A stretch of 64,000 nt of DNA from G963674835 sp963674835 (GCA_963674835.2 CAXXKC010000002.1:1736001-1800000); one strand, 5' to 3'. Counted from the stretch's first letter, positions 34,254 through 43,610 are shown. Notes: a model not told the origin generated them from the sequence alone. Translations and numbers: made by a program.

Positions 34254-36641
34254 ATGCGCAGCGCTGTGCTTTCGATCGTCGTTGTGGTGACTATGTGCAG
34301 CGCGGCGATGGGCGCGACTCGCTACTGGAATGCGGGCACTGGCAACTGGAATACGGACTCGTACTGGGGTGGGTACGAACCAACGAGTAGTGATTCGGCC
34401 CATATCAACAACGGCGGGACTGCGCAGGTAACCTACTCAGGCGAAGTGGCCAGCAGTGTAACGTTAGGAAGCGCAGCTGGCGAGTCGGGATCGCTCCAAG
34501 TGGTCGCAGGCAATCTGTCGGTCGGCTCGCTGACCGCCGGGCGATACGGAACCGGCTCGATTACGCAATCGAACGGAGCGATCACGATCAATACGTCCCT
34601 GAACTTGGGACAATATGACGGCAGTTCGGGCAGCTACAACTTGAGTGGAGGAAGCCTGAGCGGCGTCTGGGAGTATATCGGGTTCTCGGGTCCTGCGGAG
34701 TTCATCCACTCGGGCGGGACGAATGCGGCCACGCGAATCAGCGTCGGTCTGTCTACGAATGGTGCGAGTTATACGCTCAGCGGCACAGGTTCGGTGAACT
34801 GCGAGGACATGCTCATTGCCGGCAATCTGAATGGTCAAGGCACATTTGCACAGACCGGTGGGACGAATACGGTCACCGACACGCTGACGGTCGCCGGGAC
34901 GACGGGGGCCAACGGGGAATACTCCCTGAGCGGAACGGGAGTCTTGTCGGCCTACCGCGAACAAATCGCCTACGTGGGAACGGGAGTCTTCCAGCATTCT
35001 GCAGGCACCAATACGGTCACCACGTCACTGGAACTGGCAAGCGGCAGCACGAATAGTTATGGAACGTACAACCTGAGTCAGACCGGTGCGCTCTCGTCGG
35101 CGAACACCATCGTTAGCCGATATGGCACCGGGGAGTTCAATCAGACCGGTGGAACGCACACCGTGACGGGGAGCCTCGTTCTGGCGCAGCTCACCGGCTC
35201 TTTTGGAACGTACAACCTGGATGGCGGAACGCTCGTGGCGCACGCAATCAGCGAAGGCGCCGGAACGGCACAGTTCAATTTCGGCGGTGGAACGTTGCGG
35301 GCCAACGGCGACATGACGACCACGGCACCAATGACGTTGACCGGCAACGGCGGCAACGCCAGCATCGACACGAATGGCTACGCGGTCAACCTGAACGGGA
35401 CGCTATCGGGGTCGGGAGGGCTGGTCAAGCTCGGCAACGGCACACTTTCGCTGAATACGGCCAACAGCTACGGGGGCAGCACCTCGATCAGCGGCGGCGT
35501 TCTGCGGCTGCAAGATAGCGGGGCTTTGGGTGCCGGAAATCTGTACATCAGCAGCGGTACGCTCGATTTGAACGGGCAGGCGGTCACGCTCTCGCGATTG
35601 AGTGGGACCGGTGGAACGGTGACCGACAACAGCTCGGGTGTTGGGACTACGACGCTCACGGTCGGGCAGTCGAGCACCGCTTGGTACTACGGCACGATCG
35701 AGGACGGCACCGAGAAGTCGGTGGCGCTGGTCAAGAACGGCGTGGCAAGGCTCAATCTGGCCGGAGCCAGCGGTTTCAGCGGCGGCACCACGATCAACGA
35801 AGGTGATATCCGTGTGGCGAATGTGTCGGCGTTAGGCACGGGCGGGGTGACGGTTAACGGCGGCAATCTCGATCTGTACGGCAACTCGATCAGCATTGCG
35901 TCGCTGAGCGGGACCGCGGGTGTTGTGCTGGATAACAGTATTGGCGGCGGCTTGACCATTCTGACGGTGGACGGGTCGGCATCGACCGAGTTCGGTGGCC
36001 AGATCCGCAACGGTGCTTACGGCAAGATCCTGGCCTTGATCAAGAGTGGCCCGAGCACGCTGACCCTGACGGGCAACAACGCCTATACGGGTCCGACCGA
36101 AGTTGAGGAAGGCCTGTTGGTCGTCAACGGCTCGCTGGCCCCGAGCAGCGTCGTGATCGTTCGGGACGGCGGGAGCGTGGGCGGGTCGGGCGCGGTGGGT
36201 GAGGTGCAAGTGGATGCAGGTGGGCTCGTCGCTCCGGGGAACTCGCCTGGGGTGTTGACGCTGACGGGCAACCTGATTCTGAGCAATGGGGCGTTGCTGG
36301 ATTTCGAGCTGGACACACCGGCAACGAGCGACCAGATCTACATGCCGGATGGGACGGTGACGCTGGATGGGTTGGACCTGTCGTCGATCAGCTTGACGGC
36401 GGACGCTGGTTTTGGAGCGGGGAGCTACACGCTGATCGATGCGGCGAGCATCCTGGGAAGCCTGGGATCGAACGTCGTCGGGACGCTGGCGGGTTTCTCA
36501 ACGGTGCTGTCGATTTCGGGCGGCGATTTGGTTCTGGATGTGACCGGCGGGCAGGCGGTTCCCGAGCCGGCGTCGATCGTGATGCTGCTAGCGGGGCTTG
36601 CCGGTTTGGGACTGGTGCGGCGTCGCCGGCGTTTAGCCTGA
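34254..36641 (+). CDS. Autotransporter-type beta-helix repeat protein with PEP-CTERM
   Basis: 795 residues. AAGGA lies 9 bases before the ATG; signal peptide MRSAVLSIVVVVTMCSAAMG. The first half holds repeats of about 45-50 residues (GQYDGSSGSYNLSGGSLSGV, AGNLNGQGTFAQTGGTNTVT, SRYGTGEFNQTGGTHTVTGS), typical of a right-handed beta-helix. The second half has passenger-associated repeats: TLSLNTANSYGGSTSISGGV, ARLNLAGASGFSGGTTINEG, STLTLTGNNAYTGPTEVEEG. The C-terminus VPEPASIVMLLAGLAGLGLV then RRRRR is a PEP-CTERM signal. It is low in Cys and Lys, rich in Gly, Ser and Thr. Likely a surface or extracellular matrix protein anchored via an exosortase. Confidence 0.92.
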   Translation: MRSAVLSIVVVVTMCSAAMGATRYWNAGTGNWNTDSYWGGYEPTSSDSAHINNGGTAQVTYSGEVASSVTLGSAAGESGSLQVVAGNLSVGSLTAGRYGTGSITQSNGAITINTSLNLGQYDGSSGSYNLSGGSLSGVWEYIGFSGPAEFIHSGGTNAATRISVGLSTNGASYTLSGTGSVNCEDMLIAGNLNGQGTFAQTGGTNTVTDTLTVAGTTGANGEYSLSGTGVLSAYREQIAYVGTGVFQHSAGTNTVTTSLELASGSTNSYGTYNLSQTGALSSANTIVSRYGTGEFNQTGGTHTVTGSLVLAQLTGSFGTYNLDGGTLVAHAISEGAGTAQFNFGGGTLRANGDMTTTAPMTLTGNGGNASIDTNGYAVNLNGTLSGSGGLVKLGNGTLSLNTANSYGGSTSISGGVLRLQDSGALGAGNLYISSGTLDLNGQAVTLSRLSGTGGTVTDNSSGVGTTTLTVGQSSTAWYYGTIEDGTEKSVALVKNGVARLNLAGASGFSGGTTINEGDIRVANVSALGTGGVTVNGGNLDLYGNSISIASLSGTAGVVLDNSIGGGLTILTVDGSASTEFGGQIRNGAYGKILALIKSGPSTLTLTGNNAYTGPTEVEEGLLVVNGSLAPSSVVIVRDGGSVGGSGAVGEVQVDAGGLVAPGNSPGVLTLTGNLILSNGALLDFELDTPATSDQIYMPDGTVTLDGLDLSSISLTADAGFGAGSYTLIDAASILGSLGSNVVGTLAGFSTVLSISGGDLVLDVTGGQAVPEPASIVMLLAGLAGLGLVRRRRRLA

Positions 36642-36703
36642 GCCAACAAGTGCCTGATGGGGCGACTTGGCGTTCGCGGCGGGTTGTGTGGGGCAAAGAA
36701 TGC

Positions 36704-36738
36704 CGTCGCCCCGCGAGCAGCGAACTCACGGGGCGACG
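36704..36738. terminator. Hairpin between convergent genes (no T run)
   Basis: CGTCGCCCCG and CGGGGCGACG make a perfect 10-bp stem with a 15-base loop. It lies between the convergent PEP-CTERM and Cys-rich genes. No T tract follows, so termination is a guess. Confidence 0.4.
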
Positions 36739-36881
36739 ACTGCGAACTGCCGGCCCACCGATATCAGGCCGTACGCTCACCAAACCTGCGTGGGTGGCCG
36801 GGCAAGACCGGACCTTGTCGCCTCGCTGTGTGCGGGCGAGGCATGGCCGGGCGCCGGTGTGCCCAGGAGGACTGGCGGGCG

Positions 36882-37871
36882 TCAGCAGCCACAGCGGCGT
36901 CTGCCCCAACCGCAATGACGGGGACCCGCACAGGGTTCGCACGACTGTTCGCAGCAGGGCGTGCAAACGGGAACAGTAACGGTTTTCTTCACCATGCGGC
37001 ATACCTGCACCTGCACTTCACGCTGTTCCTGATAGGGAACCATCACGGTGTACTGGCAGGTCTTCTCTTCGGGAACGCAGCGCCACGTGGTGACCGGGCA
37101 CTGGGCCACGCGCTGTTGGGGAACGCAGACCGTGTAAGGAACCTGGCAGGTGCGCTGCTCGGTCTTGTACTCGCAAAGGGTCACGATCTTGGTACGCGTT
37201 TCCGGGTGGCAGACGGTCACGGTGTATTGGCAAGGGACGTCTTCGTAGGAGGGCCGCATGACGGTCACCTGCACCTCGCGCTTGACCACCTCGGGCACCC
37301 AAACGCGATAGGTGCGAGGGCACGCCGGCGGGCAGCATGAGGCCGGGGCACAGCAGGCCGGCGCACACGCCGGTTGGGCCGGCACTTCGCACGTACGCTC
37401 TTCCCAGCGGCCGGAGCATTCGCACACGGTGCGCGTTTCGGTTGTGGGCACCATGCGGCAGACGCGACGCGTGGTCGTGCGGGTTTCCTGGTGAGGCACC
37501 ATCACCGTGTATTGCCGCTCGACCTGCCGGGTGACCGGCTTCGGTACACAGTAGCTGACGGTTCGCACGCGCTGCTCGGGCACCATGACCGTGTACGGCC
37601 GCTGAACGGTGTGCGTTTCGGGCACTCGTCGCATGACCGTGTATGTTTTCTGCCGCACTTCAGGCCGGCAACACGTCACCGTGATCGTGCGGGTCTCGGT
37701 CGTCATTTCGGGAACGCAGACCGTCTTTTCGACGTACTGCGGTCCGCAGGCGGCCGGGGCACAGGCGGCCGGCGCGCAAGCGGGCGGAGCACAGCACTGG
37801 GCGTTGGCCAGGCTGGCAAATAGTGACAAGGCGACCGCCGCCGCCGTGATCATGAGTGGACGCAACGACAT
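36882..37871 (-). CDS. Secreted cysteine-rich YTV repeat protein, second paralogue
   Basis: 329 residues with AGGAG upstream of the ATG. Signal peptide MSLRPLMITAAAVALSLFAS ending near LANA. The mature protein starts with Cys/Ala/Pro repeats (CCAPPACAPAACAPAACGPQ), then imperfect YTV units: KTYTVMRRVPETHTVQRPYT, ERQYTVMVPHQETRTTTRRV, CQYTVTVCHPETRTKIVTLC, CQYTVMVPYQEQREVQVQVC. It ends in a Cys-rich tail (CCEQSCEPCAGPRHCGWG). It is related in style to the 648-residue protein at 30855 but its repeats are more diverged. A disulfide-rich surface structure is likely. Confidence 0.9.
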   Translation of the reverse strand: MSLRPLMITAAAVALSLFASLANAQCCAPPACAPAACAPAACGPQYVEKTVCVPEMTTETRTITVTCCRPEVRQKTYTVMRRVPETHTVQRPYTVMVPEQRVRTVSYCVPKPVTRQVERQYTVMVPHQETRTTTRRVCRMVPTTETRTVCECSGRWEERTCEVPAQPACAPACCAPASCCPPACPRTYRVWVPEVVKREVQVTVMRPSYEDVPCQYTVTVCHPETRTKIVTLCEYKTEQRTCQVPYTVCVPQQRVAQCPVTTWRCVPEEKTCQYTVMVPYQEQREVQVQVCRMVKKTVTVPVCTPCCEQSCEPCAGPRHCGWGRRRCGC

Positions 37872-38293
37872 AGCTCTCTCCTTACAGCATCAAGGCCTCA
37901 TCGGACGAAACTCAGAAGCACATCAGATCTAGCGTTTGTGATTGGACACCAGCGATGCCCCGCTGGCAATCAGGAAAACACCCATTTGTGGCTGGGATTT
38001 CAGCCATTGGCCCGTGATCCACTTGGCGGCTCGGTCCCCGAGTCGGACGGCGGCGTCGGTTTCCGGCTCGCTGCACATCGGATTTTACGCGGATGCGCTC
38101 TCGGTCCAACGGGCGCTCTGGAGGCGTTCTGGATCGGAGGCCCTGCGAGCACGGGCGCGATCGGCGTGGCGGGCGTTGGGGCCGGCCAAAACGACGCAGT
38201 GGGCCGGAAATCGCGCACGTTGGGCGATAAGATGCGTTCCGATGCCCCCCCACAAAGCCGATCCGAGGTTCGGACGACCGCAACATGGCTGCG
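37872..38293. other. Intergenic region, possibly decayed sequence
   Basis: No frame has a convincing start site or protein-like composition. It precedes the second MITE and repeat copy H, which makes the whole gene-free stretch 37872-38643. Confidence 0.4.
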
Positions 38294-38455
38294 GTATTAC
38301 CGAGCCACCCCTTTCAACATGGTGTCGTTTTTCCCGAGGAATTCGCAGCTAGCATCGGCCAGAGGAAACAGCCATCGACAATATCGAATTTCGTTTCTCC
38401 CGGTGATTTGCCAGCTAGCGTTGCTTTCATGTTGAAAGGGGTGGGTATTACCGAG
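38294..38455. mobile_element. 140-bp MITE with 11-bp target duplication, copy 2
   Basis: The element is 38305-38444, identical base for base to the copy at 4173-4312. The target duplication is GTATTACCGAG (38294-38304 and 38445-38455). The target contains CGGTA-T-TACCG, a short palindrome. It was inserted 4 bases before dispersed repeat copy H. Confidence 0.92.
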
Positions 38456-38459
38456 CCTG

Positions 38460-38552
38460 GTGCGAGTCGCACCTAACTGTAGCGTTCGCGGCGGCGTGTT
38501 TCGACGGTTTCAAAAGCGAAATACACGCTACAGTTACGCCGAATGCGCTCTG
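38460..38552 (+). repeat. Two-hairpin dispersed repeat, copy H
   Basis: GTGCG-AGT-CGCAC, then ACTGTAGCG pairing with CGCTACAGT and GTGTTTC with GAAATAC. Immediately next to the MITE, so this intergenic region collected both types of repeat. Confidence 0.87.
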
Positions 38553-38643
38553 GTGTATCGCAATCCGGACGCCATGTCGGGATGCCGCACAGGGCCTCGT
38601 TTTGCATGCAACAGGACACTTGTGCAAGACGCATCAGCGGGGG

Positions 38644-40134
38644 TTAGTCGGCCCCTTTGAGTTGCTCGCGGAGCCGCCGTTTGGCGTCTTTGAGTTGCCC
38701 GGCCGAAGGGCTGCCCTTGTAGTAGTGATCCAAGGGATAACAGCCGCTGATCAGCCCGTTGCGTGGGCCGGTGGTGCAATCGCTGAACGTGCGGCATATA
38801 TGGTTGGACCGCAACGGGTGGCCTTCGAGGACGTCGGCGGGCAGGTCCCAGTAGCTGAGGACCATGCGGCCGACCCCCACCCAATCGACCCAGCCTTGGC
38901 GCACGACGGCCTGGGCGACGTTGGGCAGGAAGTCCTGGAAGTAGGTGTACGCCGTGCCGACGATCGGCAGCCCGGGGACGGCCTGCTTGGCTTGGCGAAC
39001 GGCCTCGATCTGGCGGACACAGCCGATGAGGGGATCCTCGGGCGGCTGATATCCGTCGGAGGGCGGATAGCAGGCGGGTCGCTGGATGTGCGGATTGTAG
39101 TAGGGGGAGCCGGCGGTGAGATTCACCATATCGAGCTTCAACTGGTCGCGCATCGAGCGGAGCAGTTCGATGGGCTCGGTGAGGTCGATCTGCAGAGGAT
39201 CGTTGGGATTGCAGCCGAAGCCTGGATAGGGCGTGGAGAACTCGTGGGGAATGCCGGGGCCGAGCTTGCCGCCGCCACCGAGCGCCGGATCGGGGCGGAA
39301 GGGGGGCGCGTCGAAGAGGGAAAGACGCACGCCGATGAGCAAGCCTGGACACTCGGCGCGGATGCCCTGGACGATTTCGCGGAGGAATCGCGTGCGGTTT
39401 TCCAGGCTGCCGCCGTACGGGCCGGGGCGCGTGAAGGCGGAGAGGAATTCGTGACCGAGGTATCCATGGCAGTGTTTGACGTCGACGAAGTGGAAGCCGA
39501 CTTGCTGGGCCATCTTGGCGACGGTGATGTAGTCGTCGATGAGGCGTTTGATTTCGTCGTCGGTGAACACGACCGAGTCGTCGCGAGGATCGACGCCGAA
39601 CTTGGCGTCGAGCACGGGGTGATGGTATGCGATGCGGGGTTCCAAGCGGTCCTTGCGATTGGGCCGGCAAAAACGGCCGGAATGTGTTAGTTGGAGTCCG
39701 ACGACAAGATCGTCGGCGGCCGAGGCGCCGAACCGCTCGGTGTGCGCGTCGACGAGGGACTCGAGCAGGCGGCGGGTCGGCTCGACGTTCTCGGGGCTGT
39801 AGCAGAGCTGGTTGGGATTTGCCCGGCCGTCGCGGCGGACCGCGTAGGCCTCGCCGCCCCAGATGAGCTTCGCGCCGGACTGGCCGAAATGGCACCATCG
39901 GCGCAGGACATGTTCGGTGGGCGAGCCGTCGTCGCCGGCGTCCCAGCCTTCCATGGGATGGATGCACCAACGGTTGCCGGCGGTGAGAGGGCCGATGCGA
40001 ATAGGCTCGGCCAGCGGCGATCCCTCACCGGCGGTGAGCACGTTTTCGTCGAATGGGAGGTCGGGCGCGAGTTGACGTAGGTGTTCGGCAAACTGCGGGA
40101 CCGAGTGGAAATGGCCGATGCGTTGAAACTTCAT
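38644..40134 (-). CDS. NADH:flavin oxidoreductase, old-yellow-enzyme type
   Basis: 496 residues from the ATG at 40132-40134. The FMN-binding TIM barrel is recognised by IRIGPLTAGNRWCIHPMEGW, GLQLTHSGRFCRPN, DVKHCHGYLGHEFLSAFTRP followed by GPYGGSLENRTRFLREIVQG, and GWVDWVGVGRMVLSYWDLPA. A cysteine cluster near the end (C-x5-C-x10-C in HICRTFSDCTTGPRNGLISG, C) resembles, but differs in spacing from, the 4Fe-4S site of 2,4-dienoyl-CoA reductase-type members. The NAD(P)H-binding C-terminal half of those enzymes is absent. The substrate is unknown. It is 109 bases downstream of galK on the same strand. Confidence 0.87.
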   Translation of the reverse strand: MKFQRIGHFHSVPQFAEHLRQLAPDLPFDENVLTAGEGSPLAEPIRIGPLTAGNRWCIHPMEGWDAGDDGSPTEHVLRRWCHFGQSGAKLIWGGEAYAVRRDGRANPNQLCYSPENVEPTRRLLESLVDAHTERFGASAADDLVVGLQLTHSGRFCRPNRKDRLEPRIAYHHPVLDAKFGVDPRDDSVVFTDDEIKRLIDDYITVAKMAQQVGFHFVDVKHCHGYLGHEFLSAFTRPGPYGGSLENRTRFLREIVQGIRAECPGLLIGVRLSLFDAPPFRPDPALGGGGKLGPGIPHEFSTPYPGFGCNPNDPLQIDLTEPIELLRSMRDQLKLDMVNLTAGSPYYNPHIQRPACYPPSDGYQPPEDPLIGCVRQIEAVRQAKQAVPGLPIVGTAYTYFQDFLPNVAQAVVRQGWVDWVGVGRMVLSYWDLPADVLEGHPLRSNHICRTFSDCTTGPRNGLISGCYPLDHYYKGSPSAGQLKDAKRRLREQLKGAD

Positions 40135-40243
40135 GGCAACAAATGCTCTCGGGGAGGTTTTCGCACCATCGTTGCGACGGTGTCCGTGTGAACCGTGCGT
40201 TTGCGGTTGTCGGGTTCCCGGCTCGGGGCGCATGCGGATGCGT

Positions 40244-41398
40244 TCACGCCGGCCGGGAAGACACAACCTCCGCACCATTGGTGGCCCGGCAGACATAGAC
40301 GGCCGGCGTATTGCCGGTGGCGGCCTGGTACTGTTCCGCGACGTTGGCGGCGAACGACTGCGCGACGGGCAGATCGACGATCGCCAGGGCACAACCGCCG
40401 AAGCCGGCTCCGGTCATGCGCGCGCCGTAACAACCGGGCTGTGCCAAGGCCAGTTCGACCATTGTGTTCAGCGCGTCGCTGGAAACCTCGAAGTCGTCGC
40501 GGAGGCTGGCGTGGCTCTTCTTGAGCAGGACGCCCAGCGCGGTGGTCTCGCTTCGGCGGAGGGCATCGGCCGCTTGCAGGGTCCGCTCGTTTTCGGTGAC
40601 GACGTGGAGCGCGCGGCGTCGCATCGGCTCTTCGAGTTGGCTGGAGGCCTGCTGGAAGATATCGGGATCGATATCGCGAAGCGCCTTGACGTGGAAGAAC
40701 TCGGCGGCCGATTCGCACTGCTGACGGCGTTCGTTGTAGGCCGAATCGACCAGGCCGCGCCGCGTGCCCGTATCGAGCACGACGACCGCCAGGGCGGGCG
40801 GCAGAGGGACCGGTTCGAGGGTCAACGAGCGGCAGTCGATGAGCAGGGCATGGTCGGCCAAGCCGGCGGCCGAAATGAGCTGGTCCATAATGCCGCATCG
40901 CATGCCCACCCAATCGTTCTCGGCGCGTTGGCCGAGTCGGGCCATGGCCACGGGATCCCAGTCGAGATCGCTCGTGAGTGCAAAGGCGCGAGCCGCGGCC
41001 AATTCGAGGGCGGCGGAGGAGGACAGGCCGGCGCCGACCGGCACGTCGCCTCGCACGACGCCTTCCCACCCTTGCAAGCGGTGGCCCGCCTGCTGAAGGC
41101 TCCAGGCGACGCCCTTGAAATACTCGATCCATCCGCTCTTCTGGTTTGCGAGGCCGTCGAGCGAGAATTCCTGGGTTTCGTCGTAGTCGGCGGAGTAGAC
41201 GCGGACGCGGTGGTCGTCTCGGGGCTGTAGCGCGATCCAAACAGCCCGATCGATCGCCATGGGCAGAACGAAGCCGTCGTTGTAGTCGGTATGCTCTCCG
41301 ATGAGATTGACCCGCCCGGGGGCACGAACGATCCATTGCGGCTGCCGACCGAAATGTTGTGCGAATGAAGCGGCCAGTTCTTGAGGTTCGATAGGCAC
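40244..41398 (-). CDS. galK: Galactokinase
   Basis: 384 residues, the normal length. It phosphorylates alpha-D-galactose at C1 with ATP in the Leloir pathway. GHMP-kinase motifs are complete: RAPGRVNLIGEHTDYNDGFV (galactokinase signature), VVRGDVPVGAGLSSSAALEL (ATP loop), MRCGIMDQLISAAG with the catalytic Asp, and CYGARMTGAGFGGCALAIVD. galT and galE are not adjacent. A terminator of the upstream HTH gene lies between them, so galK probably has its own promoter within 41399-41550. Confidence 0.95.
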   Translation of the reverse strand: MPIEPQELAASFAQHFGRQPQWIVRAPGRVNLIGEHTDYNDGFVLPMAIDRAVWIALQPRDDHRVRVYSADYDETQEFSLDGLANQKSGWIEYFKGVAWSLQQAGHRLQGWEGVVRGDVPVGAGLSSSAALELAAARAFALTSDLDWDPVAMARLGQRAENDWVGMRCGIMDQLISAAGLADHALLIDCRSLTLEPVPLPPALAVVVLDTGTRRGLVDSAYNERRQQCESAAEFFHVKALRDIDPDIFQQASSQLEEPMRRRALHVVTENERTLQAADALRRSETTALGVLLKKSHASLRDDFEVSSDALNTMVELALAQPGCYGARMTGAGFGGCALAIVDLPVAQSFAANVAEQYQAATGNTPAVYVCRATNGAEVVSSRPA

Positions 41399-41550
41399 GG
41401 CTGGTTCCTCTCAGTACGGGTCCCGGCCTGGTTCAGGCAGCGCGGTGGACACGTAGACACCCCATCGTGGCATGTGCGCCGCGGGCGGTCAAGCGGGGCA
41501 ACGCGGAATCGGCCGGAATGGGGGCCATCGCATAGGATGGGTTGCCGCGC

Positions 41551-41588
41551 AAAAAAACGGCCCCGCAGAAATGAAGGCTGCGAGGCCG
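41551..41588 (-). terminator. Intrinsic terminator for the HTH gene
   Basis: On the minus strand CGGCCTCGCAG pairs with CTGCGGGGCCG (one G-U wobble) around a 9-base loop, followed by seven T. It lies 40 bases after the HTH gene stop. Confidence 0.9.
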
Positions 41589-41627
41589 CAACGAATGGAA
41601 TGAAAGCGAATCGCAGAGAACTACTTG

Positions 41628-42167
41628 CTAATCCATGGAGAAACGAAAGGCATCGAGGGAGAAGCTACGTTGGGCCGCCTGGCCTACCTCGTCGCGAGTG
41701 CGGCGTTTGCCGACGGCGTGCCAGGGGCTGACGCCGGAGAGCTCCGGCATGACCTCGGTCAATTGATCGACCAGCATTTGGGCCATACGGCGAATGCTGG
41801 GCTGGCGGGAGCGTTCCCGGATGGCCATGACGGTCTTCATGAGGCGAACCAGTTGGGCTCGCTTCAGCACGGGCGTGGAGAGGGGCTCTTCCACGTCGAC
41901 GAGCAATTCGGCCAACGGGACTTCCAGTACGCGCTGCCAGGCCGCGAGCGTGCTCAAGTTGAGGTCGGACGATTCGTCCTCCTGTTGCTTGATCGTGGGC
42001 ACGTCCACATTCAATCGTCGCGCCATGGTGCGGCGCGAAACGCCTTGTTGGCGCCGCACGGCGCCGAGGCGGTGCAAGACAGGGCGGTCGCCGGGGCGCG
42101 AATCGATCCCGGGCGCCGAACCCTGCTCGATCCCCAGAGCAGGGATCGAGTAGTCAGCGATACTCAT
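41628..42167 (-). CDS. XRE-like helix-turn-helix transcriptional regulator
   Basis: 179 residues from the ATG at 42165-42167 (GAGGG 8 bases upstream). The DNA-binding domain lies at about residues 30-85: LHRLGAVRRQQGVSRRTMAR, RLNVDVPTIKQQEDESSDLN, LSTLAAWQRVLEVPLAELLV, a Cro/C1-type helix-turn-helix. A helical C-terminal region (RLMKTVMAIRERSRQPSIRR) follows. The regulated genes are unknown. It has its own terminator and a gene-free upstream region of 700 bases. Confidence 0.82.
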   Translation of the reverse strand: MSIADYSIPALGIEQGSAPGIDSRPGDRPVLHRLGAVRRQQGVSRRTMARRLNVDVPTIKQQEDESSDLNLSTLAAWQRVLEVPLAELLVDVEEPLSTPVLKRAQLVRLMKTVMAIRERSRQPSIRRMAQMLVDQLTEVMPELSGVSPWHAVGKRRTRDEVGQAAQRSFSLDAFRFSMD

Positions 42168-42893
42168 GACAACAACCCTCCTCTCGGACTCATCATGAGT
42201 CCTCAAGCTGCAACAACCATGATGTCACACACCCAAACAATCAGCGCACGAAAGAGGCGGGTGAACCACATGGTGGCCGGCATAGAAACCGAGCATCGGT
42301 TGCCGGAAGGGCCGTGGAGGCCGAAGTGCAGCAGGAGAGGGAGGACGAAGGGGACTATAAAAAGAAAAATACCGCTTTGGCCCGAATAACAGTCCTTCGC
42401 TCAACCGGCTGACTAACGAACCACGCCCTCAAGGCGAATCGACATCGGTCGCCTGCCTCGGTTGCGGTTCCCTTTCTCTAACACACACTTATCCAAGAAC
42501 GGCGTACATACCGTAGATGGCAACGTCAGCTATCGGACATCTGGACGACTTACCTGCCATGCAGCGACGGCATATGAACTGCCGCAGCACGACTGCCCTT
42601 GCCTTGACGGTCGTCCTGGTTGAGCTGGCCCGCCAGGATTCTGGCGTTTTTCGAGGGCCCTTCACCCTGCGGCCGTATTCTAAAATAGCCAGGAGCAGAT
42701 GACAAGTAGTTGCACGTCAACAATCACCATTTCGTGAGAAAAAAACCGAGGTGTTCTGGACGTCGTTTGCCCCAAAATGCGTCGATCGGGGGGATGACTG
42801 GCGGGGGCGATAATCGGGCACCGCGCAACGTGTTAGGACTACGAGGGCATTTCCAGGCGGAGCGGACGCTGTGGCGGCATGGCCAGCGAATCG
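42168..42893. other. Long intergenic region with an orphan terminator
   Basis: About 725 bases between two minus-strand genes. No supported protein gene. A plus-strand intrinsic terminator at 42631-42651 suggests a plus-strand transcript of unknown start. The stretch 42350-42380 is AT-rich and could be promoter DNA for the HTH gene. Confidence 0.45.
42631..42651 (+). terminator. Orphan intrinsic terminator
   Basis: CGCCAG-GATT-CTGGCG followed by TTTTT. The polarity is plus, but no plus-strand gene precedes it for more than 10 kb, so a small RNA or unrecognised small gene may end here. Confidence 0.55.
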
Positions 42894-43610
42894 CTATTCG
42901 CCGGCGGCAAACTGACGAAGCCGTTCCAAGTAGTTGGGGCGTCGCGGTTTGCTGACAGCGTGCTCAGACAGATCGCTGCGGACCGTCGTGCTCCAGAGCC
43001 CGGCCAATCCTCTGGGCTGGCTGCTCTGCACGTGAGGCCTTTGTGGGCTGGGATGCAGGACGCGGTCGCGCAGGAGCAATTCGTGCCAGGATAGGCGTTC
43101 GAGAGCCAGGTACTGGCGGACGTCGACCGAACGGGCCAAGTGCGAGCGAATCGGGTCTGTGGCGCGGCGGTGAAACATGAGGAAGCCGCCGCGGTTCTCG
43201 GGCCCGACCGATCGGGCGCAGTTCCATCGCCAATGGATGGGCTGCATGGGGCGTCCGAGAACGACTTCGTGGGCATCGATCGCCTGCCACATGCGACAGA
43301 TTTCATCGCTGGCAACGGTGCAATCGGCATCCTGCAAGAGGAGGATCTCACCCGAGCTATGCTCGAGACCGGTGGCAATCGCAGCGAGCCGTCCCTGGGG
43401 CACCGTGTGGCAGAATGCGGCGACTTGCGGGTAGCAAGCAGCCAGTTCGTCGGCAACCTCGATGGTGGCGTCGGGGGATGCGTCGTCGATGATGAGGATT
43501 TCGAAGCGTGGGGTCAGTTCGGGGAGAACGTCGAGCAGATCGAGCACTGCTTCGGATAGTGTCGATTGGGCGTTGCGTACCGGAAGCAAGACACTGAGCG
43601 AGCGGTTCAA
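42894..43610 (-). CDS. Family 2 glycosyltransferase
   Basis: 238 residues. The GT-A fold begins LSVLLPVRNAQSTLSEAVLD, then FEILIIDDASPDATIEVADE and GRLAAIATGLEHSSGEILLL followed by QDADCTV, with DAD acting as the metal-binding DXD. The acceptor half is short and ends near 238, so it lacks membrane helices and is probably cytosolic or peripheral. The sugar donor and acceptor are unknown. It is divergent from hisI. Confidence 0.88.
   Translation of the reverse strand: MNRSLSVLLPVRNAQSTLSEAVLDLLDVLPELTPRFEILIIDDASPDATIEVADELAACYPQVAAFCHTVPQGRLAAIATGLEHSSGEILLLQDADCTVASDEICRMWQAIDAHEVVLGRPMQPIHWRWNCARSVGPENRGGFLMFHRRATDPIRSHLARSVDVRQYLALERLSWHELLLRDRVLHPSPQRPHVQSSQPRGLAGLWSTTVRSDLSEHAVSKPRRPNYLERLRQFAAGE

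Noticed and set aside
37938..38435. 165-codon frame running through the second MITE
   Set aside because: No ribosome site, no protein-like composition, and its end lies inside a transposable element.
40244..41398. Complete Leloir operon
   Set aside because: Only galK is present; no galT, galE or galM lies next to it.
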